DNA from: Actinoplanes derwentensis
GTDB lineage: Bacteria > Actinomycetota > Actinomycetes > Mycobacteriales > Micromonosporaceae
Length of the DNA stretch: 64,000 nucleotides
Assembly (NCBI RefSeq): GCF_900104725.1
Contig: NZ_LT629758.1
Coordinates: 9,200,001-9,264,000 of the forward strand
Reading direction: 5' to 3'
In this document: positions 62,642 to 64,000 of the stretch, piece by piece
Layout of the letters: each line of letters opens with the position of its first letter
Position numbering within the stretch: position 1 is the first letter of the stretch
Notes under the pieces: model-generated
Told to the model about the DNA's origin: nothing
The model's database searches: none
What the model saw: the letters and a program-made list of their open reading frames with translations, nothing else
Position numbers and translations under genes: made by a program

Positions 62642-64000
62642 ATGACCGGTCCCGCGGTGGTGATCATCGGTGCCGGGATCGTCGGGTGCGCGCTGGCCGA
62701 CGAACTGACCGCACGGGGCTGGACCGACGTCACCGTGCTGGACCAGGGACCGCTCTTCACCGCCGGTGGTTCCACCTCGCACACTCCGGGCCTGGTGTTC
62801 CGGATCGACGCCTCACGGACGATGACCCGGCTGGCCCGGTACACCGCGGAGAAGTACGCCCGGCTCGGCTGTTTCGAGGCGGTCGGCAGTCTCGAGGTGG
62901 CGGCCACGCCGGAGCGGCTGGCCGAGTTGCACCGCCGGTTCGGGTTCGGCCGGTCGTGGGGTGTCGCGTCCACTGTCGTCGACCCCGCCGCCTGTGTGGC
63001 GCTCTTCCCGTTGCTGGACGGCGCTGCCGTACTCGGCGGGTTGCATGTCCCGGACGACGGTCTGATCCCGGCCGTCCGGGCCGCCGAGATCCAGGCCGCG
63101 CGGGCCGCGAACGCCGGCGCGCGGTTTATCGGGAATAGGCGAGTCGACAATGTCTTATCGAATAATGGCCGGGTGACCGGTGTCCGGACCGCGGACGGCG
63201 AGACCTTCCCGGCCGCGGTGGTGATCGAGTGCACCGGGTTCTGGTCCACCGGGCGGCCGCTGATCCCGATGGTCCAGCAGTACGTCCGGACCACCCCGGC
63301 CGGTGCCGCCGACAGCCTGCCGATCCTGCGCCATCCCGACCGGGACCTGTACTTCCGGGCGCACGGCGACCGGATCGGTATCGGCTCCTACCGTCTCGTT
63401 CCGGGTCCGGACGACCTCGACGATCTGCCCGGTGACGGGCGCCCGGCGATGCTGCCGTTCACCCGGGACGGTTTCCGGTCGTCGTGGACGGCGGCCACCG
63501 AGCTGATCCCGGCACTGCGCGGGACCGCCATCGACGACGCCTTCAACGGTGTGCTCGCGATGACCGCGGACGGTTTTCCGCTACTGGGCGAGGTCGAGCC
63601 GCGCGGGCTGTGGACCGCGGCGGCGGTGTCGGTGGCGCATTCGGCCGGTGCGGCCAAGGCCCTCGCCGAGTGGATCATCGACGGGGCGCCCGGCATCGAC
63701 CTGCGCGAACTCGACGCCGACCGGTTCGGGGCGGCTCAGCGCGTACCGGCGTACGTCAAAAGGAATGTGATCGCCGCGAGCGCGATCGCCCATCCGCACG
63801 CCCCGCCCGCGCTGCGCGATCTGCGGATCGGCGCCTTCCACTCCCGGCAGGTCGAGCTGGGCGCGGTCTTCGGCGCGGCCGGCGGCTGGGAGCGGCCGCT
63901 CTGGTACACGTCGAATCCGCCCCCGGACGACGCCCCGCCCCGCGACGAGTGGTCGTCGCGGCACGGCTCGCCGATCGCCGGGACCGAGGCGCGGCTGACC
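62642..64000 (+). CDS. Dimethylglycine/sarcosine dehydrogenase-like flavoprotein (partial, runs off the window)
   Basis: The frame is open for 453 codons from ATG 62642 to the window end. The FAD-binding start is VVIIGAGIVGCALADELTAR, with GGSTSHTPGLVF as in DAO-type oxidoreductases of the dimethylglycine dehydrogenase group. Later come LYFRAHGDRIGIGSYR, FNGVLAMTADGFPLLGEV, TAAAVSVAHSAGAAKALAEW, and the linker FHSRQVELGAVFGAAGGWER that leads into a folate-binding GcvT-like domain in full-length relatives (about 800 residues). The second half lies outside the window. Role: oxidative N-demethylation with tetrahydrofolate as acceptor (family knowledge). Confidence 0.92.
   Translation, partial: MTGPAVVIIGAGIVGCALADELTARGWTDVTVLDQGPLFTAGGSTSHTPGLVFRIDASRTMTRLARYTAEKYARLGCFEAVGSLEVAATPERLAELHRRFGFGRSWGVASTVVDPAACVALFPLLDGAAVLGGLHVPDDGLIPAVRAAEIQAARAANAGARFIGNRRVDNVLSNNGRVTGVRTADGETFPAAVVIECTGFWSTGRPLIPMVQQYVRTTPAGAADSLPILRHPDRDLYFRAHGDRIGIGSYRLVPGPDDLDDLPGDGRPAMLPFTRDGFRSSWTAATELIPALRGTAIDDAFNGVLAMTADGFPLLGEVEPRGLWTAAAVSVAHSAGAAKALAEWIIDGAPGIDLRELDADRFGAAQRVPAYVKRNVIAASAIAHPHAPPALRDLRIGAFHSRQVELGAVFGAAGGWERPLWYTSNPPPDDAPPRDEWSSRHGSPIAGTEARLT

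Overview
This is a high-GC actinobacterial chromosome segment. Several traits suggest the Micromonosporaceae, and Actinoplanes or a close relative in particular: GTG starts and ATGA/GTGA gene couplings, a SigE-family sigma factor, IdeR-type iron boxes, many membrane-anchored proteins with Pro/Thr or Gly/Asn linkers, and a type IV pseudopilin operon. The genus is inferred from style and gene content; there is no rRNA or other decisive marker in the window.

Layout. 1-5.5 kb: a HEAT-like protein, a membrane c-di-GMP protein (degenerate GGDKF plus a well-conserved EAL domain) and two small or low-complexity proteins. 5.58-5.85 kb: a tRNA cluster Gly(GCC)-Cys(GCA)-Val(GAC). 5.85-18.2 kb: a decayed accessory region directly downstream of tRNA-Val. 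It holds a DUF4143-type ATPase with an internal deletion, a frameshifted phosphotransferase-like gene, a MarR regulator with its palindromic operator, an Rhs/YD-repeat polymorphic toxin broken by two insertion sequences, an intact presumed immunity gene, and a frameshifted ISKra4-type element. No integrase was seen.

18.2-25 kb: secreted and envelope functions (an anchored sugar-binding-like protein, a GH19 chitinase with two chitin-binding modules, a secreted phospholipase A2), then a ferredoxin-NADP reductase and a lipoprotein/GT2 glycosyltransferase pair. 25.3-30.1 kb: a tight HtrA-like protease / MoxR ATPase / DUF58 / VWA / VWA operon. 30.1-34.9 kb: a shikimate/dehydroshikimate catabolic cluster (QuiC/QsuB-like dehydratase and TetR regulator divergent from a shikimate dehydrogenase and an Nramp-fold transporter that lacks the usual metal-binding motifs). 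34.9-37 kb: a secreted VWA protein with a partner. 37.2-37.3 kb: a cluster of inverted REP-like repeats.

37.5-47.4 kb: glutaryl-CoA dehydrogenase, a polyprenyl diphosphate synthase, a three-gene pseudopilin operon whose products carry Ig-like and ricin-type lectin regions, a SigE sigma factor with a membrane partner, a half-size TauE/SafE protein, a quinone oxidoreductase and an AAA ATPase. 47.7-52.6 kb: glycogen phosphorylase, a phosphopantetheinyl transferase, an ArnT-like membrane glycosyltransferase and a 56-residue Cys-rich peptide. 52.7-56.9 kb: a 1393-residue STAND NTPase with WD40 repeats. 56.9-64 kb: two IdeR boxes (one apparently orphan, one in front of a siderophore-interacting protein), a degenerate WXG100-like gene, a CynX-like MFS transporter, a Gly/Asn-rich surface protein, a glycerophosphodiester phosphodiesterase and the start of a dimethylglycine/sarcosine-dehydrogenase-like flavoprotein cut by the window end.

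The most distinctive observation is the Rhs toxin. One IS701-type element (CTAG duplication) and one IS30-type element (GGG duplication) can be removed in silico at base resolution. The result is a single continuous frame: YD repeats, Hint domain, about 115-residue toxin domain, then a GTGA-coupled immunity gene. Convergent genes are commonly separated by perfect hairpins or, in three cases, share a CTAG that encodes both stop codons.
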